From assembly GCA_016874055.1 (NCBI GenBank), contig VGVG01000004.1:49335-113334 (forward strand): a stretch of 64,000 nucleotides of DNA, in the 5' to 3' direction. Position 1 is the stretch's first letter, and every line of letters begins with the position of its first letter. This document shows, in pieces, positions 9,922-21,811 of this stretch. The stretch is from Gammaproteobacteria bacterium (GTDB lineage: Bacteria; Pseudomonadota; Gammaproteobacteria; Steroidobacterales; Steroidobacteraceae). Position numbers and translations under genes: made by a program. The notes below the pieces were generated by a model that worked only from the letters and a program-made list of their open reading frames with translations, was not told the DNA's origin and made no database searches.

Positions 9922-11382
9922 TCAGGCGAACGCCGGTGGCGTCTTAAGATGCCAGTCGGTTTCCTGCTGGTAGCGGTGCGCAACATTGAGCATACACGCC
10001 TCAGAGAAATGAGGGCCGACGATCTGCAAACCTATGGGTAAACCATCGACAAAGCCGCAAGGGACGGACATGCCCGGCAGTCCCGCGAGGTTGGCACCGA
10101 TGGTGTAGATGTCATTGAGGTACATGGTGATCGGATCATCGCACTTTGCGCCGATGCGAAACGCCGGCGCCGGGGTGGTCGGCCCGACTAGCAAATCACA
10201 TTCTTTGAAGGCGTGGGCAAAGTCGGCGCTGATGAGCTGTCGAACGCGCTGAGCTTTGAGGTAGTAGGCGTCGTAATAGCCGGCTGAGAGCACGTAGGTG
10301 CCCGTCATGATGCGGCGCTTTACCTCGTCACCGAAGCCCTCACCGCGCGAGCTGCAGTAAAGATCGAGCAAGTTCTTAGGCGAATTGCAGCGATGACCGA
10401 AGCGCACGCCATCGAAACGCGCGAGGTTGGACGAACACTCCGCCGGCGCAACGACATAGTACGTCGGCACCGAGAGCGGCAGATTGGGACAACTGACCTC
10501 GCGTACCGTGGCGCCGAGTTTTTCATACACGGCGATGGCATTGCGGATGTGCTGTTCGGAGTTCGCATCGAGACCTTCGTCGAAAAATTCGCGTACGAGT
10601 CCGATGGTGAGCCCTTCGATCGAATCACCAAGCGTCGCAGTGTAGTCAGGTACAGGCGAATCCACGCTAGTGGAATCGAACGGATCGAAGCCCGACATAG
10701 GACCGAGCAACAGCGCGGCGTCCTCTGCGCTCACGGCGATGAGGCCCGCCTGATCGAGACTCGAGGCGAAGGCGATCATGCCGTACCGACTGCAGCGTCC
10801 GTAAGTGGGTTTTATGCCGGTGACGCCGCAGAGCGCTGCGGGCTGTCGAATGGAGCCACCAGTGTCCGTGGCGGTAGCGGCAGGTACGATTCGAGCGGCA
10901 ACCGATGCGGCTGACCCGCCCGACGAACCGCCGGGGACCATTTGCAGATCCCAGGGATTGTGAACCGGACCGAAGTAGCTCGTCTCGTTCGAGGAGCCCA
11001 TGGCGAACTCGTCCATGTTGAGTTTGCCGAGCATAACGGTGCCGGCGGCGCGCAGGCCGGAGACGACGGTGGCGTCATAGGGGGAAACGAAATTGCCGAG
11101 CATCTTCGAGCCGCAGGTCGTAAGAACGCCCTCGGTGCAGAAAATGTCCTTGTGAGCGATCGGCACACCGGTGAGGCGACCGGCCCGACCCGCCGCTCGC
11201 GCTGCATCGGCCTCGGCGGCGGTCTTGAGTGCCGATTCCCCCGTCACCGTGATAAACGAATTAAGCGAGGGTTGGGCGGCGGCGATGCGCTTAAGATAGG
11301 CGCGCGTAAGCTCAACGCTTGAGAACTTGCCGGTGGCGAGACCCTGGGCGAGCGCGGCTACTGTAGGAGCTGGGGCGCTCAT
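9922..11382 (-). CDS. gatA: Asp/Glu-tRNA amidotransferase subunit A
   Basis: Glutaminase subunit of GatCAB, an amidase-signature enzyme that releases ammonia and channels it to GatB. The 486 residues show the Ser-cisSer-Lys machinery: the Lys in [13 protein letters not shown], the Gly/Ser-rich [15 protein letters not shown] and the nucleophile region [15 protein letters not shown]. The typical [14 protein letters not shown] follows. Normal length. The start overlaps the gatC stop by four bases, giving the order gatC-gatA-gatB and tight coupling of the three subunits. Confidence 0.95.
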   Translation of the reverse strand: MSAPAPTVAALAQGLATGKFSSVELTRAYLKRIAAAQPSLNSFITVTGESALKTAAEADAARAAGRAGRLTGVPIAHKDIFCTEGVLTTCGSKMLGNFVSPYDATVVSGLRAAGTVMLGKLNMDEFAMGSSNETSYFGPVHNPWDLQMVPGGSSGGSAASVAARIVPAATATDTGGSIRQPAALCGVTGIKPTYGRCSRYGMIAFASSLDQAGLIAVSAEDAALLLGPMSGFDPFDSTSVDSPVPDYTATLGDSIEGLTIGLVREFFDEGLDANSEQHIRNAIAVYEKLGATVREVSCPNLPLSVPTYYVVAPAECSSNLARFDGVRFGHRCNSPKNLLDLYCSSRGEGFGDEVKRRIMTGTYVLSAGYYDAYYLKAQRVRQLISADFAHAFKECDLLVGPTTPAPAFRIGAKCDDPITMYLNDIYTIGANLAGLPGMSVPCGFVDGLPIGLQIVGPHFSEACMLNVAHRYQQETDWHLKTPPAFA

Positions 11383-11669
11383 TCAATTACCTTCGGGACG
11401 AGATAAAGACCCGCTTCGACCGTCGGCGCATTGCGCTGGTAAACCTCCCGACGGTCGGTCTCCGCGACCTCATCAGTGCGCAGGCGCTGTGCAAGACCCG
11501 GCAAGGGGTGCGCCATGGGCTCGATTCCAACCGTTGGGGCGCGGTTGAGTTCGCTTACGAAGGCAACGATCTTGGAGAGCGAGTCGACGTAGACCGGAAT
11601 TTCGGCCTCGGTCAGTTTGAGGCGTGCGAGACGCGCAATGTTTTCGATGTCTGCTCGAGAGAGGCTCAT
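11379..11669 (-). CDS. gatC: Asp/Glu-tRNA amidotransferase subunit C
   Basis: Small subunit that wraps around GatA and stabilises the GatAB complex. The 96-residue product begins [22 protein letters not shown], the conserved GatC N-terminus, and has the [15 protein letters not shown] linker. It is the first gene of the gatCAB run and is divergent from mreB across about 108 bp, which must contain promoters for both directions. Confidence 0.93.
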   Translation of the reverse strand: MSLSRADIENIARLARLKLTEAEIPVYVDSLSKIVAFVSELNRAPTVGIEPMAHPLPGLAQRLRTDEVAETDRREVYQRNAPTVEAGLYLVPKVIE

Positions 11670-11671
11670 AG

Positions 11672-13702
<2,031 letters not shown>

Positions 13703-13706
<4 letters not shown>

Positions 13707-14179
13707 TCAGCACCACCGTTCGCAGCCGATTAATTTTGTCGACGCTTGCCGCGTTCGTGCTGCAAGTCGTGCCGCTGCCATGGTGGCTCGCCGTGGTGCG
13801 TCCGCCGCTCTCGGTCATCACCGTGATCTTCTGGTCGCTGATCGCACCGCACATCGGTGGTATCAGGCTCGCTTTCTTGGTCGGTCTCGCGCTCGATGTC
13901 TATCACGGCGTCATCTTTGGTCAACACGCCCTCGCCCTATCGTTCGTCGCTTACGTCACAATTCGACAGCATCTCGTTGTGAGAAATAAGCCCATGTTCG
14001 AACAGACGCTGCTCGCAGCAGGTTTGTTGTTCGCCTTCGAGGCCATCACCTGGGCGGTCGACGGGTGGACCGGAAATGCCACGGGCGGCTGGACTCGCTG
14101 GTTGCCCGTCATCACCGGCGCTTTGCTTTGGCCCCTGACCGCAGCCTGGCAGGTGAGCGAGAATCGTGCTCATCGCTGA
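13703..14179 (+). CDS. mreD: Rod-shape determining protein MreD
   Basis: Polytopic inner-membrane protein of the elongasome that works with MreC. The 158 residues are mostly hydrophobic, with about five predicted membrane segments (LILSTLAAFVLQVVPLPWW and LAFLVGLALDVYHGVIFG are clear) and the family motif LDVYHGVIFGQHAL. The ATG overlaps the mreC stop (ATGA), a strong sign of coupling. Length matches gammaproteobacterial MreD. Confidence 0.9.
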
Positions 14180-14206
14180 CGAGTCGCCCTCTCAACACAG
14201 TCGGTC

Positions 14207-16156
14207 ATGAGTACCCACAGGCGAATCAAAGACTTTTGGCGCGAGCAGCGCATTTTCGAGCAGCGCGCTGTCGCTGCCTCGGTGATCGTGATTGCGCTGG
14301 CCGTCGTGCTCTTCGGGCGTCTGATCTGGCTGCAAATTGTGCATTACGATAAATACACGGATCTTGCACAAGGCAATCGCATTCGCATCGAGCCGCAGCC
14401 TGCGCCACGCGGCATCATCTATGACCGCAACGGTGCAATCCTTGCCGAGAACAAACCGGCTTATCAGCTCGAACTGATCCCGGAGGAAGTCCCAAATATC
14501 GATGCGTCACTGCGGGGACTCGTCGATATCGGTCTCATCGCCGAGGAAGATCGCGACGACGTTCGTCGTACCATCCGTTCACGCCGATCCTTCGACAGCG
14601 TGCCCATTCGCCTCTACCTCACCGATGAGGATATGGCGCGCTTTGCGGTCAAACGACACGACTTTCCGGGCGTCGACATCCGAACGCGCCTCGCGCGCAG
14701 TTACCCGCATGGCGAACTCGCCGTACACGCCCTCGGTCACGTTGGCTCCATTTCCGTAGCCGATCTCGCGCGTAGCGATCGAGAGCGATATGCGGGTAGC
14801 TCAACGATCGGTAAGATTGGCGTTGAGGCTGCCTTCGAAAACGTGCTGCGCGGTCGAAACGGTCAACGGGAAATCATGGTCAACGCTCGAGGTCGCTCGG
14901 TCGAAAAAGTCGGGGGTCTCAAGGCCACGCGTAACACGATCCCGGGTGATCCCGGCGGCGATTTGCTGCTTACGCTCGATCTGGAGGTACAGCGGGTCGC
15001 CGAGGATTCGGTGAGAGATCAGCGCGCGGCCATCGTCGCACTCGATCCGACCAACGGAGACGTACTGGCGCTCGTCAGCCGACCCGGATTTGATCCAAAC
15101 ATGTTTGCGCGTGGGCTAACACGCGTCGAATTCGATACGCTTACCAAAAATCCGGATCGGCCGCTATTTAATCGCGCGCTACGAGGTACCTATCCCCCAG
15201 GATCGACCATCAAACCAGTTGTCGCCCTCGCTGGACTCACTTACGGAGTAACCGACCCCCTAGCGCCTCACCACTGCGTAGGCTTTTTTTCCTTGCCGGG
15301 TAACCGTCATCGGTTCCGCGAACCGAAGCCGAAAGGCCATGGTTTCATCGACTTACGTGGTGCGATCGCCCAATCGTGCGACACTTACTTCTACAACATG
15401 TCGATTCGGCTCGGTGTACGACGCCTGCACAATTTTCTCTCCGAGTTCGGTCTCGGCCGACCCACCGGCATCGACATCGGCGGCGAGAGCGCGGGTATCC
15501 TCCCGTCGCCCGAATGGAAGCAGCGGGCGTTCCGCAAACGCAGCGACCAAGTTTGGTTTCCCGGCGAAACCGTGATCTTCGGCATCGGTCAGGGATATAT
15601 AACGAGTACGCCGATCCAGCTCGCGCAAATGACAGCGATCCTCGCAACCCGCGGTCAAAATTTTCAGCCACGGCTCGTCCGGGCACTGCGCGATCCGGAG
15701 ACCCAGAAGGTGACCGAAATTGCACCGAAGCCGTTACCAAAGCCGAATGCGGGTGAGCGGAAAGATTGGGATCGCGTCGTCGATGGCATGCTTGCTGTGA
15801 TGCAGGGCGGTACGGCCTCACGCGCAGCGGCCGATGCACCCTACACCATTGCCGGAAAAACTGGCACAGCTCAGGTTTTCACGGTGGCACAAAACCAGCG
15901 TTATAACGAAGCTGCCATCTCCGAGCGTTTGCGCGACCACGCTTGGTTCGTTGCGTTTGCACCGGTCGAGGCACCAAAGATATCGATTGCCGTCATCGTC
16001 GAGAACGGTCGTAGCGGTAGCGGCACGGCTGCGCCGATTGCTCGTAAGATCATGGATGCCTATCTGCTACGCAAGTTTCCGCCACCGCACAACGGCGGCA
16101 CGTCGACCTCGGCTCAGCGTGGCTCTATCCTTGACAGCGATTCTTCGGAGGAATGA
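14207..16156 (+). CDS. mrdA: Penicillin-binding protein 2 (transpeptidase)
   Basis: Class B PBP that crosslinks peptidoglycan during side-wall elongation. The 649 residues have a single N-terminal membrane anchor (about 22-46), a dimerisation/pedestal domain starting with APRGIIYDRNGAILAENKP, and a C-terminal transpeptidase domain with the catalytic SxxK in YPPGSTIKPVVA, SxN in AQSCDTYFYN, and KTG in IAGKTGTAQ. Family-typical length. It follows mreD by 27 bases and overlaps rodA by four, forming the PBP2-RodA synthase pair. Confidence 0.95.
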   Translation: MSTHRRIKDFWREQRIFEQRAVAASVIVIALAVVLFGRLIWLQIVHYDKYTDLAQGNRIRIEPQPAPRGIIYDRNGAILAENKPAYQLELIPEEVPNIDASLRGLVDIGLIAEEDRDDVRRTIRSRRSFDSVPIRLYLTDEDMARFAVKRHDFPGVDIRTRLARSYPHGELAVHALGHVGSISVADLARSDRERYAGSSTIGKIGVEAAFENVLRGRNGQREIMVNARGRSVEKVGGLKATRNTIPGDPGGDLLLTLDLEVQRVAEDSVRDQRAAIVALDPTNGDVLALVSRPGFDPNMFARGLTRVEFDTLTKNPDRPLFNRALRGTYPPGSTIKPVVALAGLTYGVTDPLAPHHCVGFFSLPGNRHRFREPKPKGHGFIDLRGAIAQSCDTYFYNMSIRLGVRRLHNFLSEFGLGRPTGIDIGGESAGILPSPEWKQRAFRKRSDQVWFPGETVIFGIGQGYITSTPIQLAQMTAILATRGQNFQPRLVRALRDPETQKVTEIAPKPLPKPNAGERKDWDRVVDGMLAVMQGGTASRAAADAPYTIAGKTGTAQVFTVAQNQRYNEAAISERLRDHAWFVAFAPVEAPKISIAVIVENGRSGSGTAAPIARKIMDAYLLRKFPPPHNGGTSTSAQRGSILDSDSSEE

Positions 16157-17286
16157 TGCTGCGAGAATCACTCAATAGCACCACTCAAAGAATACTGACG
16201 CGTACGGCCCGGCTGCTCGGCGGACTGCGTCTTGATGGCCCTCTACTCGCAGGGCTAGCCGCTATCGCCGTGTACGGTCAGTTCGTTTTGTACAGCACCT
16301 CCGGCGGCGATTGGGAATCTGCTCTTCGCGGTAGCACTCGTTTGGCCGTCGGTGCCGTCCTGATGTTGGCACTCGCGCAGTTACGCCCCGGATTTCTACG
16401 GCGTCTGACACCATGGCTATATGTTATCGGTCTCGTTCTGCTCATTTTGGTCGATGCGATCGGCTACGTGGGTAAGGGCGCGCAACGTTGGCTCGATCTT
16501 GGGCTCACTCGATTTCAGCCCTCCGAACTCATGAAGCTCGCCGTGCCCATGACCTGCGCTTGGATCTTGCGCGAGCGCCCTCTGCCGCCTAACCCGCGCA
16601 CACTCGGTCTACTCGCCGGAGTAATACTGATCCCGACTGCGCTCACGATCGTACAGCCCGATCTCGGGACGGGGCTGCTGATCTTGATGGGTGGACTCAT
16701 CGTGGTGCTATTCGCCGGCTTGCAAATCGGCTACATCGTAGCGCTCGGACTCGGCTGCATTACCGCAGCCGTAGTCGGTTGGTCTTTTCTGCATGATTAT
16801 CAACGGCAGCGAGTGCTGACGTTTTTAGATCCGCAAACTGACCCTTTGGGCTCGGGCTACCACATTATTCAGTCTATTATCGCCATCGGCTCCGGAGGAA
16901 TTTTCGGTAAGGGTTATCTACAGGGCTCTCAAAGTCAGCTCGAGTTTCTCCCGGAGCGAACGACCGATTTCGTATTCGCAGTGATTGGCGAGGAATTCGG
17001 CTTGTTGGGAGCGCTTGTGCTGATCGGCCTATACGTATTCGTAGTGCTGAGAGCGATCTTCCTCGCCTCGCAAATGAGAGACACCTTTGCGCGTCTCTTG
17101 GCCAGCAGCCTCGCCGCAACTTTTTTTGTTTATGTATTCATCAACGCGAGCATGGTCAGCGGTCTGCTACCCGTCGTTGGCGTGCCGCTGCCTCTCGTGA
17201 GTTATGGCGGAACATCGATGGTGACCCTGCTGGCTGGCTTCGGTATGCTCATGTCGTTGCACGCCAACCGCAAACTTGCCGCCTAA
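16153..17286 (+). CDS. rodA: SEDS peptidoglycan glycosyltransferase RodA
   Basis: SEDS-family lipid II polymerase that partners with PBP2 in the elongasome. The 377 residues are highly hydrophobic with about ten membrane segments. Family motifs include GKGAQRWLDLGLTRFQPSE, QPDLGTGLLILMGGLIV and the C-terminal GLLPVVGVPLPLVSYGGTS. It starts ATGATG overlapping the mrdA stop, and its TAA overlaps the mltB ATG. Confidence 0.95.
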   Translation: MMLRESLNSTTQRILTRTARLLGGLRLDGPLLAGLAAIAVYGQFVLYSTSGGDWESALRGSTRLAVGAVLMLALAQLRPGFLRRLTPWLYVIGLVLLILVDAIGYVGKGAQRWLDLGLTRFQPSELMKLAVPMTCAWILRERPLPPNPRTLGLLAGVILIPTALTIVQPDLGTGLLILMGGLIVVLFAGLQIGYIVALGLGCITAAVVGWSFLHDYQRQRVLTFLDPQTDPLGSGYHIIQSIIAIGSGGIFGKGYLQGSQSQLEFLPERTTDFVFAVIGEEFGLLGALVLIGLYVFVVLRAIFLASQMRDTFARLLASSLAATFFVYVFINASMVSGLLPVVGVPLPLVSYGGTSMVTLLAGFGMLMSLHANRKLAA

Positions 17287-18506
17287 TGACACATCCCAAC
17301 GGCGCCCGACACGCCCGCGTGTTCGCCCCGATCCTGTTCACGCTGATTGTACTGACAGCCTGCGTCGCGCCGCCCAAAAAAAACGCGATAAATCCGAATC
17401 AAGCGACTATCCCATCCATGGCCGAGACTGCGGCGGGAAGCGGAACGAGCAGCACGATCGCAGCGAGTGCACCGGGCGTGCCCAATCCTCCCACAGAGCC
17501 AACTCCGTTCAATTTAGAGCGCGAGGATATTCGTGCATTCATCGACGAAGTCTCAATGAAACACGGTATCGCCGATAGCGAAATTCGGGCTTTGCTCGCG
17601 CAGGGAATGTATCAACGGCGTATCATCGCCGCGATCAGTCGACCCGCTGAAACCGTGCTGCGCTGGTGGGAGTACAGCAATCGCCTCGTAACCCCGGAGC
17701 GTATCGCCCGTGGCGTAGAGTTTTCGAGAGAACAGCGCTCGCGGCTCGATGCCGCTCATGAAAACATGGGCGTTGCCTCTGCCTACATTGCAGCGATCAT
17801 CGGTATCGAAAGCAATTACGGACGAAACAAGGGGTCGTGGCGCGTTCTCGATGCGCTCATGACGCTCGGCTTCGATTATCCGCCTCGGGGCCGTTTTTTC
17901 CGCTCAGAACTCGAGCACTTCCTATTGCTCGTGCGCGAAGAGTCGCTAGACCCGCTAGCCACGCTCGGCTCTTACGCTGGAGCCATGGGCGCTCCGCAGT
18001 TCATGCCCTCGAGTTACCGGCGGTTTGCCGTTAACGGTACGCTCGACGGCGCGGTCGATCGACGACGCGATCTATTCATGCAATGGGACGACGTCATCAG
18101 CAGCGTCGCCAATTATTTGTCGGTCCATGGATGGGAGCGGGATGCGCCAGTCTTATTCGAGGGCGTGGGTAGTGCAGAGACACTTGCCACTGTGATGCCC
18201 ACTCTTGAGCACAGAAATCTCGATCTCAACAAGACGGCCGGCGGTGCGCGCAGTCTCGGGTTCACTCTCCCGGAGTCCATTGCCGATGACACGCGCGTGA
18301 TCCTCGTCCCAGCCGAGCTTGCCGATCGCCCGAACATACGCATTGGCCTAAAGAATTTCCACGTTATCACGCGTTATAACCGCAGCATCTTGTACGCGAT
18401 GGCCGTCAACGATCTCGCGACAGCCATTGAAGCCGAGCTCGCGCGTACCCCAGCATCCGTGTCAGCACCCGAGTCAGCGCCTTTCGGCAGCGGCCCGGCG
18501 CGATGA
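17286..18506 (+). CDS. mltB: Lytic murein transglycosylase B (lipoprotein)
   Basis: Outer-membrane lipoprotein that cleaves the MurNAc-GlcNAc bond to form 1,6-anhydro-MurNAc. The 406 residues have a lipobox-like VLTACVAPP near residue 25, a low-complexity Ser/Pro linker (about 35-75), then a family 103 SLT fold with the catalytic Glu in IIGIESNYGRNKG and the motif SYAGAMGAPQFMPSSY. Start overlaps the rodA stop (TAATG). Positioned between rodA and rlpA, as in many gammaproteobacteria. Confidence 0.92.
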   Translation: MTHPNGARHARVFAPILFTLIVLTACVAPPKKNAINPNQATIPSMAETAAGSGTSSTIAASAPGVPNPPTEPTPFNLEREDIRAFIDEVSMKHGIADSEIRALLAQGMYQRRIIAAISRPAETVLRWWEYSNRLVTPERIARGVEFSREQRSRLDAAHENMGVASAYIAAIIGIESNYGRNKGSWRVLDALMTLGFDYPPRGRFFRSELEHFLLLVREESLDPLATLGSYAGAMGAPQFMPSSYRRFAVNGTLDGAVDRRRDLFMQWDDVISSVANYLSVHGWERDAPVLFEGVGSAETLATVMPTLEHRNLDLNKTAGGARSLGFTLPESIADDTRVILVPAELADRPNIRIGLKNFHVITRYNRSILYAMAVNDLATAIEAELARTPASVSAPESAPFGSGPAR

Positions 18507-19405
18507 TGCGCAGACTTGTTCTACTCCTCGCACTGAGCGCCCTGCTCCTTCAGGGCTGCACGCTGCTTCGTCGCCCACCTGAGCCGAGCGCTCGGCCCGC
18601 CGCAAGCTTGCCAAAACGGACTCCGCGAAATCTCGATTCCATCCCCGATGCGGTCCCGCGCAAGGAACCGCGGAGCCGTTACGGCAACCCAGAGACCTAT
18701 GAGGTTTTTGGTCGTACGTATCGCGTTCAGCGCAACGCTAAAGGGCACGTCGAGCGCGGTGTTGCCTCGTGGTACGGCCCGGGTTTTCATGCCGAGCGCA
18801 CCTCGAGCGGTGAGTCCTACGACATGTATGCGATGACCGCTGCGCACAAGACGCTACCCATTCCGGTTTACGCTCGTGTGACCAATCTCGAGAATGGTCT
18901 CTCGGTCGTCGTTCGCATCAACGATCGAGGCCCGTTCGTCGGCGATCGCATCATAGATCTCTCCTACACCGCTGCTCATAAGCTCGATATGACTCGCAAA
19001 GGAACGGCGATGGTCGAGGTACGGGTGATCGAACCAGGTGACGACTCATCGCCGCCCCCGCTGCCGCGACCCATCGTGACGACCAGCACTGCAGGTTCGA
19101 CCGCTCCTGCGGGCTCGGGCGTAGGCGTGACGCCGTCCGCGCGGCTCAACCCGCAGGCAGCAATCGGCGTGAGTTCACGGTTCCTGCAGGCAGGTTCGTT
19201 CTCTGCGCGTGAAAATGCCGAAGCGATGAGGCAACGCCTCGCCGACTCCGGCATCCGCAATACACTCGTTCGCGAGGCGCTGATCGGCGATCGAACGGTG
19301 TACCGCGTGCAAGTCGGGCCGCTCGCAGGCGGCCTCGAAGCCGATGACATGATCGAGCGGCTGCGGATCGCCGGCATTCCCGATGCCCGTCCCGCGCACG
19401 AATAA
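18503..19405 (+). CDS. rlpA: RlpA-like septal lipoprotein with SPOR domain
   Basis: RlpA family. In Pseudomonas RlpA is a lytic transglycosylase acting on naked glycan; in E. coli it lacks that activity. The 300 residues begin with a lipoprotein signal (LLLALSALLLQGC), then the double-psi beta-barrel with GVASWYGPGFHAERTSSGE and VRINDRGPFVGDRIIDLS (the His and Asp candidates for catalysis are present), a Ser/Pro/Gly linker and a C-terminal SPOR domain from about 220. Start overlaps the mltB stop by four bases. About 55 bp separate it from dacA. Confidence 0.9.
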   Translation: MMRRLVLLLALSALLLQGCTLLRRPPEPSARPAASLPKRTPRNLDSIPDAVPRKEPRSRYGNPETYEVFGRTYRVQRNAKGHVERGVASWYGPGFHAERTSSGESYDMYAMTAAHKTLPIPVYARVTNLENGLSVVVRINDRGPFVGDRIIDLSYTAAHKLDMTRKGTAMVEVRVIEPGDDSSPPPLPRPIVTTSTAGSTAPAGSGVGVTPSARLNPQAAIGVSSRFLQAGSFSARENAEAMRQRLADSGIRNTLVREALIGDRTVYRVQVGPLAGGLEADDMIERLRIAGIPDARPAHE

Positions 19406-19460
19406 CGCGTTTACAATCCCATCTAACGATTCTTAAGCTCGCCTTTGCGGGAGTCCCATC

Positions 19461-20609
19461 TTGCCGTTCACGTCTCGTCTCACCGCCGCCGTTCTCACGC
19501 TCTTTTCCTGCGCCGTCGCCCGCGTCGATGCAAACGTGCTGCCTGTCCCACCGCCACCCGGCATCGAAGCCGAGTCGTGGATCCTCATTGATCAGGTATC
19601 TGGTCGGCGCCTTGCGGGCGGAAATGAAGACCTCCGTGTTGAGCCGGCCAGCATTACCAAGTTGATGACGGCATACGTCGCCTTTCGTGCGCTCTCCGAG
19701 GGACGACTGAAACTTGAGGAGACCGTAACCATAAGCGAGCGCGCATGGCGTGCAGAAGGTTCACGTACCTTTCTTCAGGTGGGCGACAAGGTGCCCGTCG
19801 AAGTGTTGTTGCAAGGCATGATCGTGCAATCAGGCAATGACGCGACCATCGCCATCGCCGAGCGACTTGCAGGCTCAGAGCAAACCTTTGCGCGAGTGAT
19901 GACGGAACAGGCCAAGGCGCTTGGCATGACCAATTCGAGTTTCGCCAACGCCACAGGGCTTCCCGATCCGACCCTCTACACGACCGCCCGCGATATCACG
20001 ATCCTTGCGCGCGCAATCATTCGCGATTTTCCTCAGTACTATCGCTGGCACTCTCAGAGAGAATTCGTCTGGAACAACATTCGTCAAGGGAATCGTAACA
20101 GTCTGCTCTATCTCGACCCGAGCGTCGACGGTATCAAGACTGGTCACACCGATAGCGCTGGCTACTGTCTCGTTAGCTCAGCGCAGCGCGATGGTACCCG
20201 CATGATCTCGGCCGTTTTTGGGACCGAATCACCCAAGATCCGCGAGCAGGCGAGTGCAGCTTTACTCAACTATGGTTTTGCGTTCTACAAAACCGTCACG
20301 CTGCGCAAAGCCGGCGAGACAGTGCTCCAACCGCGCGTGTTCAAAGGTACCGAACAATACGTCGCGGTATCACCGCAGACTGATGTGGGCGTTACCGTCA
20401 CGCGAGGTAATACGAGCAAGTTACGCGTGGCCACCTCGCTCGACGAACCTCTCGTCGCGCCCCTCAAGGCGGGTCAGAGCGTCGGTGAAATCACCGTTTC
20501 TGACGGTAACACGATCATTCGTCGCGTGCCGCTCGTGGTTAGTCGCGAAGTCCCTGCGGGCGGAATCATCACGCGGGCATGGGATACGGTTTCACTCTGG
20601 CTCAGGTGA
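19461..20609 (+). CDS. dacA: D-alanyl-D-alanine carboxypeptidase (PBP5/6 type)
   Basis: Periplasmic class C low-molecular-weight PBP that trims the terminal D-Ala from muropeptides. The 382 residues start with a signal peptide (about 1-25, ending VDANVLP). They contain all three serine-acylase motifs: SITK (PASITKLMTAYVAF), SGN (QSGNDATIAIAE) and KTG (VDGIKTGHTDSAGY). The C-terminal beta domain ends in an amphipathic helix (ITRAWDTVSLWLR) that anchors the protein to the membrane. The TTG start has a gggag element upstream. Followed within four bases by a D-amino acid aminotransferase gene. Confidence 0.93.
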   Translation: MPFTSRLTAAVLTLFSCAVARVDANVLPVPPPPGIEAESWILIDQVSGRRLAGGNEDLRVEPASITKLMTAYVAFRALSEGRLKLEETVTISERAWRAEGSRTFLQVGDKVPVEVLLQGMIVQSGNDATIAIAERLAGSEQTFARVMTEQAKALGMTNSSFANATGLPDPTLYTTARDITILARAIIRDFPQYYRWHSQREFVWNNIRQGNRNSLLYLDPSVDGIKTGHTDSAGYCLVSSAQRDGTRMISAVFGTESPKIREQASAALLNYGFAFYKTVTLRKAGETVLQPRVFKGTEQYVAVSPQTDVGVTVTRGNTSKLRVATSLDEPLVAPLKAGQSVGEITVSDGNTIIRRVPLVVSREVPAGGIITRAWDTVSLWLR

Positions 20610-20612
20610 TTT

Positions 20613-21485
20613 ATGGGCACCACTTTTCCTATTTGCTATCTCGACGGCGTCTGGCTCCCCATCAGTAGTGCCCGTATCTCGCCACTCGATCGTAGTTTTC
20701 TTTTCGGTGACGGTATTTACGAGGTCATACCTGTTTTTGCAGGGCGACCGTTTCGGTTCGTCGAACACTTCGACCGTCTCTCCCGCAGTTGCAAGGCACT
20801 CCGTATGAAAGATCCTCTCGGCCAGAACGGTTGGCGAGCGATCGTCCGCGGCTTGATGGAGCGCAATGGCGGCGGTGATATGTACGTTTACGTGCAGGTA
20901 TCGCGGGGTGCGGATACCGGCCGATCACACGCGCCGCTTCCGGACGTTCCGCCCACAGTTTTCGGTTTCGCAGCGCCCCTGCCTCATCCTTCGGTCGAGC
21001 AGCTAGCGAGAGGCCTCTCCTGCGTGACGGCACCCGACATTCGCTGGGGACGCTGCGACATCAAATCGGTCGCACTACTCGGCAACGTGCTGCAGCGCCA
21101 ACTCGGCTGTGATGCTGGCGCCGACGAAACCATCCTGTTGCGTGATGGCTGGATGATGGAGGCCACCGCCTCCACGGTGCATGTCGTGTCGAACGGCATT
21201 ATCACGACGCCTCCCAATTCAAACGACATCCTTCCTGGCATCACGCGCAGCGTAGTCGAGGAGCTTGCCCAGCGTCTCGGCATTCCCTGCGAGACGCGTG
21301 CCGTCAAAGAATCGGAAATGCGACAGGCAGACGAAGTATGGATAGCCTCGGCCACCCGCAATGTTTCGGCTGTGACCCGCATCGATGGTCAGTTCGTCGG
21401 CTCTGGAAAGCCCGGGCCGCTGTGGTCGCGCATATGGGACGGTTTCAACGCGCTGCAGTGCGAACTTGCCGGGCAGCCCTGGTAA
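20613..21485 (+). CDS. dat: D-amino acid aminotransferase (class IV PLP enzyme)
   Basis: Fold-type IV PLP transaminase that interconverts D-Ala and D-Glu via keto acids. The 290 residues carry PISSARISPLDRSFLFGDGIYE at the start, the likely PLP Lys in WGRCDIKSVALLGN, and the cofactor-phosphate loop TPPNSNDILPGITR. Its place directly after D-Ala carboxypeptidase suggests reuse of released D-Ala. Branched-chain aminotransferase or aminodeoxychorismate lyase are related alternatives, but the SLLGNVL-type region and the context favour D-amino acid transaminase. Confidence 0.85.
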   Translation: MGTTFPICYLDGVWLPISSARISPLDRSFLFGDGIYEVIPVFAGRPFRFVEHFDRLSRSCKALRMKDPLGQNGWRAIVRGLMERNGGGDMYVYVQVSRGADTGRSHAPLPDVPPTVFGFAAPLPHPSVEQLARGLSCVTAPDIRWGRCDIKSVALLGNVLQRQLGCDAGADETILLRDGWMMEATASTVHVVSNGIITTPPNSNDILPGITRSVVEELAQRLGIPCETRAVKESEMRQADEVWIASATRNVSAVTRIDGQFVGSGKPGPLWSRIWDGFNALQCELAGQPW

Positions 21486-21498
21486 CCGAGTAGCGCTC

Positions 21499-21807
21499 AT
21501 GTCTGGACAACTCGATAAAGGCGAACGCGGCGGTTCCGGCGATGCGCACGCGGCGGGCCCCCTCGTCTTTCCCAGCGACTATCCGATCAAGGTCCTAGGA
21601 CGAAGCGAGCGTAGCTTGCGGATGCGTATCGATACCGTCGTGCTGCAATATGCTCCCGAGCTGTCACCGGACCGGATTAGCGAACGAGCAAGCGGCGCCG
21701 GAAACTTCACCTCGATCACCTACGTGATCATTGCACAGAGCCGCGAACAGGTGACAGCACTTGTCGGCGCCCTGGTGGCAACCAAGGGCGTCTTAATGGT
21801 GATCTGA
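21499..21807 (+). CDS. YbeD/DUF493-family protein
   Basis: Small DUF493 protein with a ferredoxin-like ACT-type fold, often encoded between dacA and lipB; the biochemical role is not established. The track ORF starts at 21385, but the ATG at 21499, 14 bases after the dat stop, gives 102 residues with FPSDYPIKVLGRSE, the RASGAGNFTSITYVIIA core and a C-terminal TKGVLMVI, matching family ends. The first 25 residues are polar and poorly conserved. In E. coli lipB follows on the same strand; here folE-lipB-lipA lie on the opposite strand and converge on this gene with a 4-bp gap. Confidence 0.85.
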   Translation: MSGQLDKGERGGSGDAHAAGPLVFPSDYPIKVLGRSERSLRMRIDTVVLQYAPELSPDRISERASGAGNFTSITYVIIAQSREQVTALVGALVATKGVLMVI

Positions 21808-21811
21808 AAAA